Part shown: positions 17,772 to 27,266 of the stretch, piece after piece
Numbering within the stretch: the stretch's first letter is position 1
How the letters are laid out: the number at the start of each line of letters is the position of its first letter
NCBI RefSeq assembly: GCF_036013975.1
Contig: NZ_CP107904.1
Location: 4,651,001 to 4,715,000, forward strand
Direction of reading: 5' to 3'
DNA: 64,000 nucleotides
Source of the DNA: Kitasatospora sp. NBC_00458
GTDB lineage: Bacteria > Actinomycetota > Actinomycetes > Streptomycetales > Streptomycetaceae
Translations under genes and position numbers: made by a program
Notes under the pieces: generated by a model
Database searches by the model: none
The model's input: only the letters and a program-made list of their open reading frames with translations
Told to the model about the DNA's origin: nothing

Positions 17772-19250
17772 ATGAAGGTGTTCCCGCGACGGCGAGGGGC
17801 CGTCCTCGTCAACTCCGCGCTCGGCGTGGCGCTGCTCGGCGTCGCAGCCCTGGCGTACACCACGCTGGACGACGGCGGCGACCGGCAGACCGCCAAGGCC
17901 CCGGCCCGGACGGCGACCGTGGCCAAGGGCACGGTCCTGGCCACGGTGTCCGGAACCGGCACCCTGGCGTCGCCGACCGACGCGGCCCAGGACTTCACCA
18001 CGGGCGGACGGCTCACCGCCGTCAAGGTCGCGGTGGGCGACACGGTGGCCAAGGGCCAGGTGCTGGCGACCGTCGACACCACCGCGGCCCGGCAGCAGGT
18101 GGACGCCGCGCAGTCCGCGCTGAACACGGCGCAGGTCAACCTCACCAAGGCCCGGGCGGGCGTCACCACGACGACCGTCCAGCAGCTGCCGGCGAAGTCC
18201 GCGGCCGCGGGGGCCGGCTCCGCCGCCGGTTCGGCGGGCGGCGGGACGGCGGGCCGCGGGGCGGGCGGGAGCAGCGCGTCCGCCCCGCAGGCCGACCCGT
18301 CCGCGCAGACCGGTCCGTCCGCGCAGGCCGCCGTGCCGGCGCCGCAGGCCGTCGCCCCGGAGCCGCAGACCACCACGATCACCACCACCAAGGTCGACGA
18401 CGCCGCGGTCGCCCAGGCCGAACAGCAGGTCGCCACCGCGCAGACCAACCTCGCCAACGCCCAGGCGGCACTCACCGGCACGACGCTCACCGCCTCCGTG
18501 GACGGCACGGTCGCCTCCGTGTCGGCCAAGGTCGGCGACACCGTCGGGACGACCGGCGGCGGCTCCACCACCGCCAAGTCGACCTCCTCGGGCACCGGCG
18601 CCCCCAGCGGCTTCATCGTGCTGACCAACCCGACCGGGATGCAGGTCACCGCCAACTTCTCCGAGCTGGACTCGTTGAAGCTGAAGAAGGGCGAGGCGGC
18701 CACCGTCACGCTGAACGCGCAGTCCGACACCAAGCTCGACGCCACCGTGCTGGCGGTCAGCCCGCTGCCGGTGAGCGGCAGCGGCGGCGGCTCGGCCGCC
18801 GTCCAGTACGCGGCGACGCTCCAGATCACCGGGGACACCACCAAGCTGCGCACCGGGCTCAGCGCGACCGTCTCGGTGGTCACCGGCGAGGCGGGCGACG
18901 CGCTCTCGCTGCCCACCGCGGCCCTGTCCGGCACCGGTGCGAGCCGGACCGCCACCCTGGTGCACCCGGACGGCAGCACCGAGCGGGTCGGCGTCGGGGT
19001 CGGCGTGGTGGGGGACACCACCGTGCAGGTGCTCTCCGGGCTCAGCGAGGGCGACCAGGTCGAGCTGGCCTCCACCAGCGGGTCGAACGGGTTCCCCAAC
19101 GGCTCCTTCCCCGGCGCGAACGGCGGCCAGGGCGGTCGCGGTGCGGGCGCGGGCGCCGGGAGCGCGGGCGTGGCCGGGGTCGGCGGTGTGGCGGGCGGTG
19201 CCGGCGGCGCGGCCGGCGGCGCGGGTGCCGGCCGGGGCGGTGGCCGCTGA
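17772..19250 (+). CDS. MacA/HlyD-type periplasmic adaptor of an efflux ABC system
   Basis: 492 aa from ATG 17772 with CGGGAAG upstream. A signal anchor (LVNSALGVALLGVAALAY) is followed by a biotinyl-lipoyl barrel half (TGGRLTAVKVAVGDTVAKGQ). A helical hairpin comes next, interrupted by an Ala/Gly/Ser/Pro-rich insert (about 140-200), then the second lipoyl half (TLTASVDGTVASVSAKVGD). The beta-barrel and a Gly-rich C-terminus finish the protein. The adaptor links the MacB-like permease to export outside the membrane. Its TGA overlaps the ATG of the ATPase gene. Confidence 0.88.
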   Translation: MKVFPRRRGAVLVNSALGVALLGVAALAYTTLDDGGDRQTAKAPARTATVAKGTVLATVSGTGTLASPTDAAQDFTTGGRLTAVKVAVGDTVAKGQVLATVDTTAARQQVDAAQSALNTAQVNLTKARAGVTTTTVQQLPAKSAAAGAGSAAGSAGGGTAGRGAGGSSASAPQADPSAQTGPSAQAAVPAPQAVAPEPQTTTITTTKVDDAAVAQAEQQVATAQTNLANAQAALTGTTLTASVDGTVASVSAKVGDTVGTTGGGSTTAKSTSSGTGAPSGFIVLTNPTGMQVTANFSELDSLKLKKGEAATVTLNAQSDTKLDATVLAVSPLPVSGSGGGSAAVQYAATLQITGDTTKLRTGLSATVSVVTGEAGDALSLPTAALSGTGASRTATLVHPDGSTERVGVGVGVVGDTTVQVLSGLSEGDQVELASTSGSNGFPNGSFPGANGGQGGRGAGAGAGSAGVAGVGGVAGGAGGAAGGAGAGRGGGR

Positions 19251-20094
19251 TGCCCCGCGCCATCGTCCCGGTCCACCCGGGAGCGGTCCGCCCGGGAGCG
19301 GTCCGCCCGGGAGCGGCCCCGCAGGGAGCGGCCCCGCCGGTCATCCGGATCCGCCGGCTCACCAAGTCCTACGGCCACGGCGACGCGACCGTGCACGCGC
19401 TGCGGGGCCCGGACGACCCGGTCACCGGCGAGCCGCTGGGCGTCGACCTGGACGTCGAGCAGGGCGACTTCGTCGCGGTGATGGGCAGCTCCGGCTCCGG
19501 CAAGTCCACGCTGATGAACATCCTCGGCTGCCTCGACGTGCCGACCTCCGGCCGCTACCTGCTGGACGGCACCGACGTCGGGCACCTGGACGAGCAGCAG
19601 CTCGCGCTGGTCCGCAACCGCAGGATCGGCTTCATCTTCCAGTCCTTCAACCTGGTCCCCCGCACCACCGCGCTGGCCCAGGTCGAGCTCCCGCTCGCCT
19701 ACGCGGGCGTCCGCGCCGCCGAACGCCGCCGCCGGGCGCTCGCGGCGCTCTCCCTGGTCGGCCTGGCCGAGCGCTCCGGGCACCGGCCCAACGAACTCTC
19801 CGGCGGCCAGCAGCAGCGCGTGGCGGTCGCCCGCGCCCTGGTCACCGCGCCCGCGATGCTGCTCGCCGACGAGCCCACCGGGAACCTGGACAGCCGCTCG
19901 ACCGACGAGGTGCTCGCGATCATCGACGGACTCAACGCCACCGGCCGCACGGTCGTGCTGATCACCCACGAGGACGAGGTCGCCCGGCACGCCAAGCGGG
20001 TGGTCCGGCTGGTGGACGGCGCGGTCGTCGCCGACGTCCGCCAGGCCCCGGTGGGCGGACCGCCGCCAGCCCTGCGCGGGGCGGGGGTGCCCGC

Positions 20095-20098
<4 letters not shown>
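19250..20098 (+). CDS. MacB-type ABC transporter ATP-binding protein
   Basis: 282 aa. Walker A is GSSGSGKST, the Q-loop FIFQSFNLV, the signature LSGGQQQRVAVARAL, Walker B LLADEPTGNLD and the H-switch ITHEDEV. The first 30 residues are a Pro/Gly/Ala stretch from a 15-bp tandem DNA repeat (HPGAVRPGAVRPGA), unusual for this family; a later start is possible but none has a better site. It energises the permease encoded next. The ATG overlaps the adaptor stop, and its own TGA overlaps the permease GTG. Confidence 0.9.
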
Positions 20099-21309
<1,211 letters not shown>

Positions 21310-21325
21310 CCAAGGACCGCAGACC

Positions 21326-21961
21326 ATGAGCGACGAGATCGAGCCGCGCACCCCCGCCGAGCAGGTCGCCCTGCTCTCCACCCCGCCGGACGCCCGTGAC
21401 GTCAGCGGCGAGCTGGCCGCGCCGCCGCGCCGCCGGCTGCCCTGGGCGTCGCTGGTCCTGGCCGGTGCGGTGATCGCCACGGCGGCGTTCGCCGGCGGCG
21501 CCTGGTACCAGCGGGACCACGGCTCCGGCTCCGGCCGGACGGCCGCCGCGGGCGGGCAGCAGCCCAGGGCGGCGGCCAGTGGCTTCGGGGCGAACGGCAA
21601 CCGCCGGAACGGCCAGGGCGGCCAGGGGACGGGGACCGGCCAGGGCGGTCAGGGACAGGGCGGCCAGGGCGGTCAGGGCGGCGGATTCACCCGGGGCACC
21701 GTCAAGGCCGTCGACGGCACCACCGTCTACCTGACCGACGCCAACGGCAACACCGTGAAGGTGACCACCGGCGACACCACCAGGGTCCAGCTCAACAAGG
21801 AGGGCAAGGTCACCGACCTCCAGCCCGGCCAGAGCGTCACCGTGGTCGGCACCCCCGCCGCCGACGGCGGCTACGCCGCGACCCAGCTGGTCGAGGGCGC
21901 CACCGGCTTCGGGGCCGGCGGCTCAGCCGGCGCCGGCACCCGGAACCCGTCCGGGGGCTGA
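21326..21961 (+). CDS. membrane-anchored DUF5666-like protein at the end of the efflux operon
   Basis: 211 aa. The cytoplasmic N-terminus (about 45 aa) precedes one membrane helix (WASLVLAGAVIATAAFAGG). A Gly/Gln/Asn-rich linker with GGQGGQG repeats follows. The extracellular beta domain of about 75 aa (FTRGTVKAVDGTTVYLTD, then LQPGQSVTVVGTPA) has the DUF5666/OB-like pattern. It lies 16 bp after the permease and is presumably cotranscribed. It may sense or bind the export substrate (inference). Confidence 0.75.
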   Translation: MSDEIEPRTPAEQVALLSTPPDARDVSGELAAPPRRRLPWASLVLAGAVIATAAFAGGAWYQRDHGSGSGRTAAAGGQQPRAAASGFGANGNRRNGQGGQGTGTGQGGQGQGGQGGQGGGFTRGTVKAVDGTTVYLTDANGNTVKVTTGDTTRVQLNKEGKVTDLQPGQSVTVVGTPAADGGYAATQLVEGATGFGAGGSAGAGTRNPSGG

Positions 21962-22030
21962 CCCCGCGGGGCGCGACCGGGAACCCGCCCCAGGCGGGAG
22001 CTCCCGGGCCAGCCCCGGCCCCCGGACGTC

Positions 22031-22074
22031 CCGCGCGGCCCGGTCCGACCTCCTCCGGGGGCCGGGCCGCGCGG
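22031..22074 (+). terminator. terminator after the efflux operon
   Basis: A 13-bp perfect stem (CCGCGCGGCCCGG at 22031 with CCGGGCCGCGCGG ending 22074) and an 18-nt loop, 70 bp after the last gene. Confidence 0.65.
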
Positions 22075-22266
22075 CCCCGACCGACCGGTCCCGGCCCGCC
22101 GCCTCGGCTCGCGGCAGCCGTGCGCACACCACCCAAGCCGACCCTGTGGGCCCGTCCGTGTAAAACCGCCCGATAAGGTGTTAATCCAACATTCATCGAT
22201 GGCTCATAGCCTCCCCGGGCTAGCCTCAAGCTGAACGCCATCGTCCGACCGGGAGGCGGAACCCCC

Positions 22267-23058
22267 GTGCAAGGCACTGTTTCCACAGCAGGAACCCCGG
22301 CGGTGAACAACGGCGGCCCGGGGGAGGCCTTCCTCCTCGTCGTCGACGACGAGCCGAACATCCGCGAGCTGCTCTCCGCCTCGCTCCGCTTCTCCGGCTT
22401 CCGGGTCGCCTCCGCGGCCAGCGGGGCCGAGGCCCTCGAACTGATCGCCGCCGAGCGGCCCGACCTGGTCGTCCTCGACGTGATGCTCCCCGACCTCGAC
22501 GGCTTCACCGTCGTCGAACGGCTCCGCGAGCAGACCAGCCGGGGCCTCATAGCCGGCCCCGTCCACGGACACCCCGGCGACCACCTGCCGGTGCTCTTCC
22601 TGACCGCCAAGGACGGTGTGGGCGACAAGGTCCAGGGCCTGGCCGTCGGCGCGGACGACTACGTCACCAAGCCGTTCAGCCTGGAGGAGCTGATCGCCCG
22701 GATCCGCGCCATCCTGCGCCGCTCCGGCGGACCGGCCGAGGACGGCCGGCTGATCGTCGCCGACCTCACCCTCGACCCGGTCGCCCACGAGGTCACCCGC
22801 GGCGGCACCGCCGTCGCGCTCTCCCCGACCGAGTTCAAGCTGCTGCACTACCTGATGGCCAACGTCGGCCGGGTGGTCTCCAAGGCGCAGATCCTCGACC
22901 ACGTCTGGGCCTACGACTTCGGCGGCGACCTCTCCATCGTCGAGTCGTACATCTCCTACCTGCGCCGCAAGCTCGACTCCGGCCCGGCCCACGGCCCCAA
23001 GCTGATCCACACGGTGCGCGGCATCGGGTACGCGCTGCGCCGCCCGCCGCAGGCCTGA
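22267..23058 (+). CDS. OmpR-family two-component response regulator
   Basis: 263 aa from GTG 22267 with GGGAGGCGGA upstream. The receiver domain (about 20-150) has the acidic pocket VVDDEPNIREL, phospho-acceptor Asp71 (VVLDVMLPDLDGF) and Lys in YVTKPFSLEEL. The C-terminal winged helix carries LSPTEFKLLHYLM and VESYISYLRRKLD. It is cotranscribed with the histidine kinase 16 bp downstream. It is a candidate regulator of the preceding efflux operon. Confidence 0.95.
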   Translation: MQGTVSTAGTPAVNNGGPGEAFLLVVDDEPNIRELLSASLRFSGFRVASAASGAEALELIAAERPDLVVLDVMLPDLDGFTVVERLREQTSRGLIAGPVHGHPGDHLPVLFLTAKDGVGDKVQGLAVGADDYVTKPFSLEELIARIRAILRRSGGPAEDGRLIVADLTLDPVAHEVTRGGTAVALSPTEFKLLHYLMANVGRVVSKAQILDHVWAYDFGGDLSIVESYISYLRRKLDSGPAHGPKLIHTVRGIGYALRRPPQA

Positions 23059-23074
23059 CCGGCCACCGCCCCGC

Positions 23075-24712
23075 ATGCGCCGCCGGCCGCTCCCGCTGAC
23101 CACGCTGCTCCGCCGACCGTCCCGGACGCTCGGCCGGCTGTCGCTGCGCGCCCGCCTGCTGGTGCTCGCGCTCGTCCTGGTCACCACCGGCCTGGTGATC
23201 AGCGACGCCGTGGTCCTCGGCACCGTCCGGGTCCAGCTGGTCCAGCGGCTCGACGAACAGCTGCAGCGGTTCGGCGAGCCGCTCGCCCGCCGCGCCCCGA
23301 CCCGGCAGAACTGGCAGGAGAGCAAGCAGCAGCAGCCCGCCGTCGCCGCCGTCGGCGGGCTCGGGGCCGGGGCCGGGGCCGGTGCCGGCGGCGGCATCGG
23401 CGGCGGGGGCGGGGGCGGTACCGGAACCGGCGGCGGCAAGCGCGCCGGAGCACCGTTCCTGGCCGCGCTGCCCAGCCAGTACCTGGTCCAGTACCTCGCG
23501 GCGGACGGCAAGGTGCAGCTCGTCGTCCGCCAGCCCGTCTCCGAGAACGACCCGGCTCCGCAGCTGGCCGGCTTCGACCCCGCGGCCACCGACCCCGAAG
23601 CCCCCTTCGACCTGCCCGACCAGCGCGGTCAGCGCAGCTGGCGGGCGCTGGTCCTGCCGCTCCAGCGGCCGCCCGCCCAGTCGGGCAGCGTGTTCGCCGC
23701 ACCGGCCCCCGCCTACCTGATGGTGGCCGTCTCCCGCGAGGACATCGACGGCACCCTCGCCCGGATGCACCGGGCCTTCGTCGGCATCGGCGGCGCCGTG
23801 CTCGTCCTGATCGCCGCCCTCGGCTTCTTCGCCGTCCGGGCCGGGCTGCGGCCGCTCGGCCGGATCGAGGAGGGCGCCGAACGGATCGCCGCGGGCGACC
23901 TCTCCCACCGGATGCCCGAGTTCGACCCGCGCACCGAGGTGGGCCGGCTGTCCGTCGCGCTCAACGGCATGCTCACCCAGATCGAGGCCGCGTTCGCCGC
24001 CCGGGCCGAGTCCGAGGCCCGGATGCGGCGGTTCGTCGCCGACGCCTCGCACGAGCTGCGCACACCGCTGGCCGGCATCCGCGGCTTCGCCGAGCTGTAC
24101 CGGATGGGTGCGCTCCCCGCCGAGGCCGACGTCAAGCGCACCATGGGCCGGATCGAGAACGAGGCCGTCCGGATGGGCACCCTGGTCGAGGACCTGCTGG
24201 TGCTCGCCCGGCTCGACGAGGAGCGCCCGCTCGACCTCGCCCCGATGGACCTGCGCACCCTCGCCGCCGACGCCCTGCACGACCTCACCGCGCTCGACCC
24301 GTCCCGTCCGGTCGCGCTCACCGGCCCCGCCGGCACCGGTGCGCCCGGGCCGGCGCCCGTCCTCGGCGACGAGGCCCGGCTCCGCCAGGTGGTCACCAAC
24401 CTGGTCGGCAACGCGGTCAAGCACACCCCGCCCGGCACCCCGGTGCGGATCGGGGTCGGCACCGACGGCGGGCTCTGCCTGCTGGAGGTCGCCGACTCCG
24501 GTCCCGGCCTCACCGCGGACCAGGCGGCCCTGGTGTTCCACCGCTTCTACCGCGTCGACGCCTCCCGCAGCCGCCCCGACAAGCGCGGCGGCGCCGGCCT
24601 CGGCCTCGCCATCGCGACCGCCCTCACCCACGCCCACGGCGGCACCCTCACCCTCCACACCGCCCCGGGCGCCGGCGCCACCTTCCGCCTCGAACTCCCC
24701 CACCAGCGCTGA
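23075..24712 (+). CDS. two-component sensor histidine kinase
   Basis: 545 aa. The first membrane helix (LRARLLVLALVLVTTGLVI) is followed by an extracellular sensor of about 190 aa containing a Gly/Ala-rich low-complexity insert. The second helix (GAVLVLIAALGFFAV), HAMP, and HisKA with phospho-acceptor His326 (VADASHELRTPLAG) come next. HATPase has N-box NLVGNAVKHTPPG, G1 DSGPGL and G2 GGAGLGLAI. The signal is unknown; the neighbouring MacAB-type exporter suggests cell-envelope or peptide stress (inference). Confidence 0.95.
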   Translation: MRRRPLPLTTLLRRPSRTLGRLSLRARLLVLALVLVTTGLVISDAVVLGTVRVQLVQRLDEQLQRFGEPLARRAPTRQNWQESKQQQPAVAAVGGLGAGAGAGAGGGIGGGGGGGTGTGGGKRAGAPFLAALPSQYLVQYLAADGKVQLVVRQPVSENDPAPQLAGFDPAATDPEAPFDLPDQRGQRSWRALVLPLQRPPAQSGSVFAAPAPAYLMVAVSREDIDGTLARMHRAFVGIGGAVLVLIAALGFFAVRAGLRPLGRIEEGAERIAAGDLSHRMPEFDPRTEVGRLSVALNGMLTQIEAAFAARAESEARMRRFVADASHELRTPLAGIRGFAELYRMGALPAEADVKRTMGRIENEAVRMGTLVEDLLVLARLDEERPLDLAPMDLRTLAADALHDLTALDPSRPVALTGPAGTGAPGPAPVLGDEARLRQVVTNLVGNAVKHTPPGTPVRIGVGTDGGLCLLEVADSGPGLTADQAALVFHRFYRVDASRSRPDKRGGAGLGLAIATALTHAHGGTLTLHTAPGAGATFRLELPHQR

Positions 24713-24728
24713 AACCCCCCCCGATCAG

Positions 24729-24747
24729 GTGAACCCGGTTGGTTCAC
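24729..24747. terminator. small dyad after the histidine kinase gene
   Basis: GTGAACC (24729-24735) and GGTTCAC (24741-24747) form a 7-bp perfect dyad with a 5-nt spacer just after the kinase stop. It could be a weak terminator or an operator for the next gene. Confidence 0.35.
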
Positions 24748-24841
24748 ACCGCCCCTCCGCCGATCGCGTGCGACCGTACGGCTGCGGCTTGTGTGGGATC
24801 ACGCGGGCTGATCACACTGGACGGGAATGAGGGGTGTCTCA

Positions 24842-25453
24842 ATGTTCGCGCTCGTAGCCGAGGAGACCATCGTGAACCTGGACCAGGCGCTGTGGCAGGT
24901 GTGGAAGGCCATGGATGTTCCCGAGGGCTTCCACGCGGAGATCATTGAGGGAGCCATTGAGATGTCACCTGCAGGCGGGGCCCGGCACATGACGATCAAT
25001 CGGCGGATCCTGCTCGCACTACATGATCATTTGCGGGGTACCGGATGGGCTCCGGGGAACGACGGCAACGTCATCAGCGGACTCAAGGTCACGATCCCCG
25101 ACGTCTACGTCGCGCCTGACGACCTGGAGGAGATCGTTCACCCCGAGGGCCTGGGGATTCTGGCTTCGGGCGTCGCTCTCATGGTCGAGACCGTTTCACC
25201 GGGCCACAAGAACCGCCAGCGCGACCGGGTCCTCAAGCTCCGCGCCTACGCCACCGCGGGCATTCCGGTCTACGTGATCATCGACGACTTCGACGACGGC
25301 GGCGCCGTCACCGTCCTCACCGGCCCCGACCCCGAGCGCGGCGCGTACGCCGCCTCGGTGCGGACGCCCTACGGCGAGGACGCGCTGATCCCCGAGGGCC
25401 CGGCGAAGGGGTTCGCGATCGGCCCGGAGGTCACCGGGGGGCGTCGGGCGTGA
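24842..25453 (+). CDS. Uma2-family (DUF820) endonuclease-like protein
   Basis: 203 aa from ATG 24842, with GAGGGG 8 nt upstream. The PD-(D/E)XK-like blocks of Uma2 proteins are visible: EIIEGAIEMSP, TIPDVYVAPDDLE, VETVSPGHKNR and KLRAYATAGIPVYVIID. Such proteins are very numerous in Streptomyces and cyanobacteria, and their biological role is unresolved. Its 3' end overlaps the convergent HTH gene by 23 bp. Codon use looks somewhat less GC-biased in the 5' part. Confidence 0.85.
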   Translation: MFALVAEETIVNLDQALWQVWKAMDVPEGFHAEIIEGAIEMSPAGGARHMTINRRILLALHDHLRGTGWAPGNDGNVISGLKVTIPDVYVAPDDLEEIVHPEGLGILASGVALMVETVSPGHKNRQRDRVLKLRAYATAGIPVYVIIDDFDDGGAVTVLTGPDPERGAYAASVRTPYGEDALIPEGPAKGFAIGPEVTGGRRA

Positions 25454-26111
25454 GGGGTTCGTCCAGCAGGCCCTGGGCGAGCAGGCCGGCCTGGAAGCGG
25501 GAGGAGGCGCCGAGGGCCGTCATCAGGTCGGCGACCCGGCGCCGGTAGGTGCGCAGCGAGACGCCGAGCAGCCGGGCGCCGGTCTCGTCGGTGTGGCCGG
25601 CGGCGAGGGTGCGCAGGATGAGGCGGGCCTGCCCGGACAGCGGCGGCGGGGCGGTGCCGCAGCCGGCGAGGTCGGTGGCCGCCTCCCAGGCGGCGCGGAA
25701 GAGCGAGCGCACGCCGTCGACGACCTCCGGGGTGTTCACCACCGTGTACGTGCGGACGCCGCGGACCGGGGGCCCGGCCAGGATCGCGGTGCGCCGGTCG
25801 ATGACGATCGCCTCGCGGGTGAGCGGGCCGTCGGAGATCCGGACCTCGATGCCGGAGTCGGCGATCCGCAGCAGCCGCCGGTGTGACTCGGGGTCGGCGA
25901 GGGCGCGCCGGGTGTAGAGCTTGCGCATCGTGAGACCGGGGACGACGTGCGGCCGCTTGCCCTCGCGGAAGGCCGCGTTGACGCCCGCCGACCAGGTCAT
26001 CAGGTCGGCGGCCGCGACCAGGAACTCCTCGCGCGAGGCGACGAAGAGGTGTCCGGCCAGCCGGACGAGCTCACTCTCGCCGTGCAGGGTGATGATCCGA
26101 TCGGTACTCAT
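25431..26111 (-). CDS. LuxR-type HTH transcriptional regulator
   Basis: 226 aa from ATG 26111. The C-terminal HTH (LILRTLAAGHTDETGARLLGVSLRTYRRRVADLM) is LuxR/GerE-like. The N-terminal 150 residues resemble the TrmB/phospholipase-D-like sensor seen in actinobacterial regulators of this shape (IRISDGPLTREAIVIDRRTA-type core). It is divergent from the aldo/keto reductase with about 57 bp between starts, so it probably controls that gene (inference). Confidence 0.85.
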   Translation of the reverse strand: MSTDRIITLHGESELVRLAGHLFVASREEFLVAAADLMTWSAGVNAAFREGKRPHVVPGLTMRKLYTRRALADPESHRRLLRIADSGIEVRISDGPLTREAIVIDRRTAILAGPPVRGVRTYTVVNTPEVVDGVRSLFRAAWEAATDLAGCGTAPPPLSGQARLILRTLAAGHTDETGARLLGVSLRTYRRRVADLMTALGASSRFQAGLLAQGLLDEPLTPDAPR

Positions 26112-26168
26112 GGCAGCAACCTGCCAGATCGGCGGGCGGCTCCGCGAGCCCGTTCGAGGCTTGGTGCC

Positions 26169-27068
26169 ATGACGACCACACCCACACCCGATGTCTCCGC
26201 CGCCGGTACCTTCCTCCTCGGCGGCGACCTGCCGGTCTCCCGGATGGGCTTCGGCGCGATGAAGCTGCCCTCCCACGACTGGCACGGTCCCGCCTGCGAC
26301 CCCGAGCAGAGCCGCGAGGTGCTGCGGCGGGCCGCCGAGCTGGGCGTCGACCACATCGACACCGCCTGGTTCTACTTCTACCGGGACGTCTCCGCCAACG
26401 GCCTGATCCGGCAGGCCCTGCACCCCTACCGGGACGACCTGGTGATCGCCACCAAGATCGGCCCGGGCCGTGACCCGGAGGGCGAATGGCTCGCCCCGGC
26501 CGACCGGGACGGCCTGCGCGCGGCCGTCCACCGCAACCTGCGCGAGCTCGGCGTGGACCGGCTCGACCTCGTCTACCTGCGCCGGATGCCCAGCCAGTCC
26601 TCGATCGCCGAACCCTTCGCCGCCCTGGCCGAGCTGCGCGCGGAGGGCCTGATCCGGCACCTCGGCGTCAGCAACGTCGACGCCGGCCAGCTGGCCGAGG
26701 CGGAGGCGCTGGCGCCGGTGGTCGCGGTGCAGAACAAGTTCAGCGTGCTGGAGCACACCCGGGACGGCGACCGGCTGCTGGCCGACTGCGAGGCCAGGGG
26801 GATCGCCTTCGTCCCCTTCTACCCGCTCGGCGGCACCGGGGTGCCCGACCACCCGGCGCTGCGCCGGGTCGCGGAGCGCCACGGCGCCACCCGGGCCCAG
26901 GTGATGGTGGCCTGGCTGCTCGCGCTCTCGCCGGCGATCCTCGCCATCCCGGGCACCTCCTCGCCGGCCCACCTGGTGGAGAACATCGCCGCCGCGGGGC
27001 TGCGTCTGGACGCCGTCGACCTGGCGGAGCTGGGGGCGCTCGCCGAGGAGCACGCCGCGAGGACGTGA
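26169..27068 (+). CDS. aldo/keto reductase family oxidoreductase
   Basis: 299 aa (beta/alpha)8 NADPH-dependent reductase. The catalytic Asp is in DHIDTAWFY, with the usual Tyr nearby, and Lys is in VIATKIGPG. The position normally held by His reads DLVYLRRM, so His is replaced by Arg, as in one actinobacterial subgroup. The cofactor end IPGTSSPAHLVENI is conserved. The substrate is unknown. The divergent LuxR-type regulator suggests inducible expression. Confidence 0.9.
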   Translation: MTTTPTPDVSAAGTFLLGGDLPVSRMGFGAMKLPSHDWHGPACDPEQSREVLRRAAELGVDHIDTAWFYFYRDVSANGLIRQALHPYRDDLVIATKIGPGRDPEGEWLAPADRDGLRAAVHRNLRELGVDRLDLVYLRRMPSQSSIAEPFAALAELRAEGLIRHLGVSNVDAGQLAEAEALAPVVAVQNKFSVLEHTRDGDRLLADCEARGIAFVPFYPLGGTGVPDHPALRRVAERHGATRAQVMVAWLLALSPAILAIPGTSSPAHLVENIAAAGLRLDAVDLAELGALAEEHAART

Positions 27069-27070
27069 CC

Positions 27071-27156
27071 GGGCGGGTGCCGGGTGGGTGCCGGGGGCGG
27101 GTGCCGGGCGGGTGCCGGGGGCGGGTGCCGGGGGTGCGCCGGGGCGGGCCGGGCGG
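27071..27156. repeat. G-rich tandem repeat (GGGCGGGTGCCG units)
   Basis: About five degenerate copies of a 12-bp GGGCGGGTGCCG-type unit directly follow the aldo/keto reductase stop. The G-runs on the plus strand could form G-quadruplexes. No clear hairpin terminator is seen here. Confidence 0.7.
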
Positions 27157-27266
27157 GTCACCATCCGGTATGACGGTCCCACTATCGCTGGGCGAGTTTT
27201 CCCGGCGGTCCGTCGGGAATGCCGCCCCCGGCACGGGAAGGCCCAGCAGCCCCTTGGAGAGTCCGG

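Noticed and set aside
17557..17775. 72-codon frame between hisC and the MacA-like gene
   Set aside because: It covers the phased repeats and overlaps the adaptor start; the residue mix is that of non-coding GC-rich DNA.
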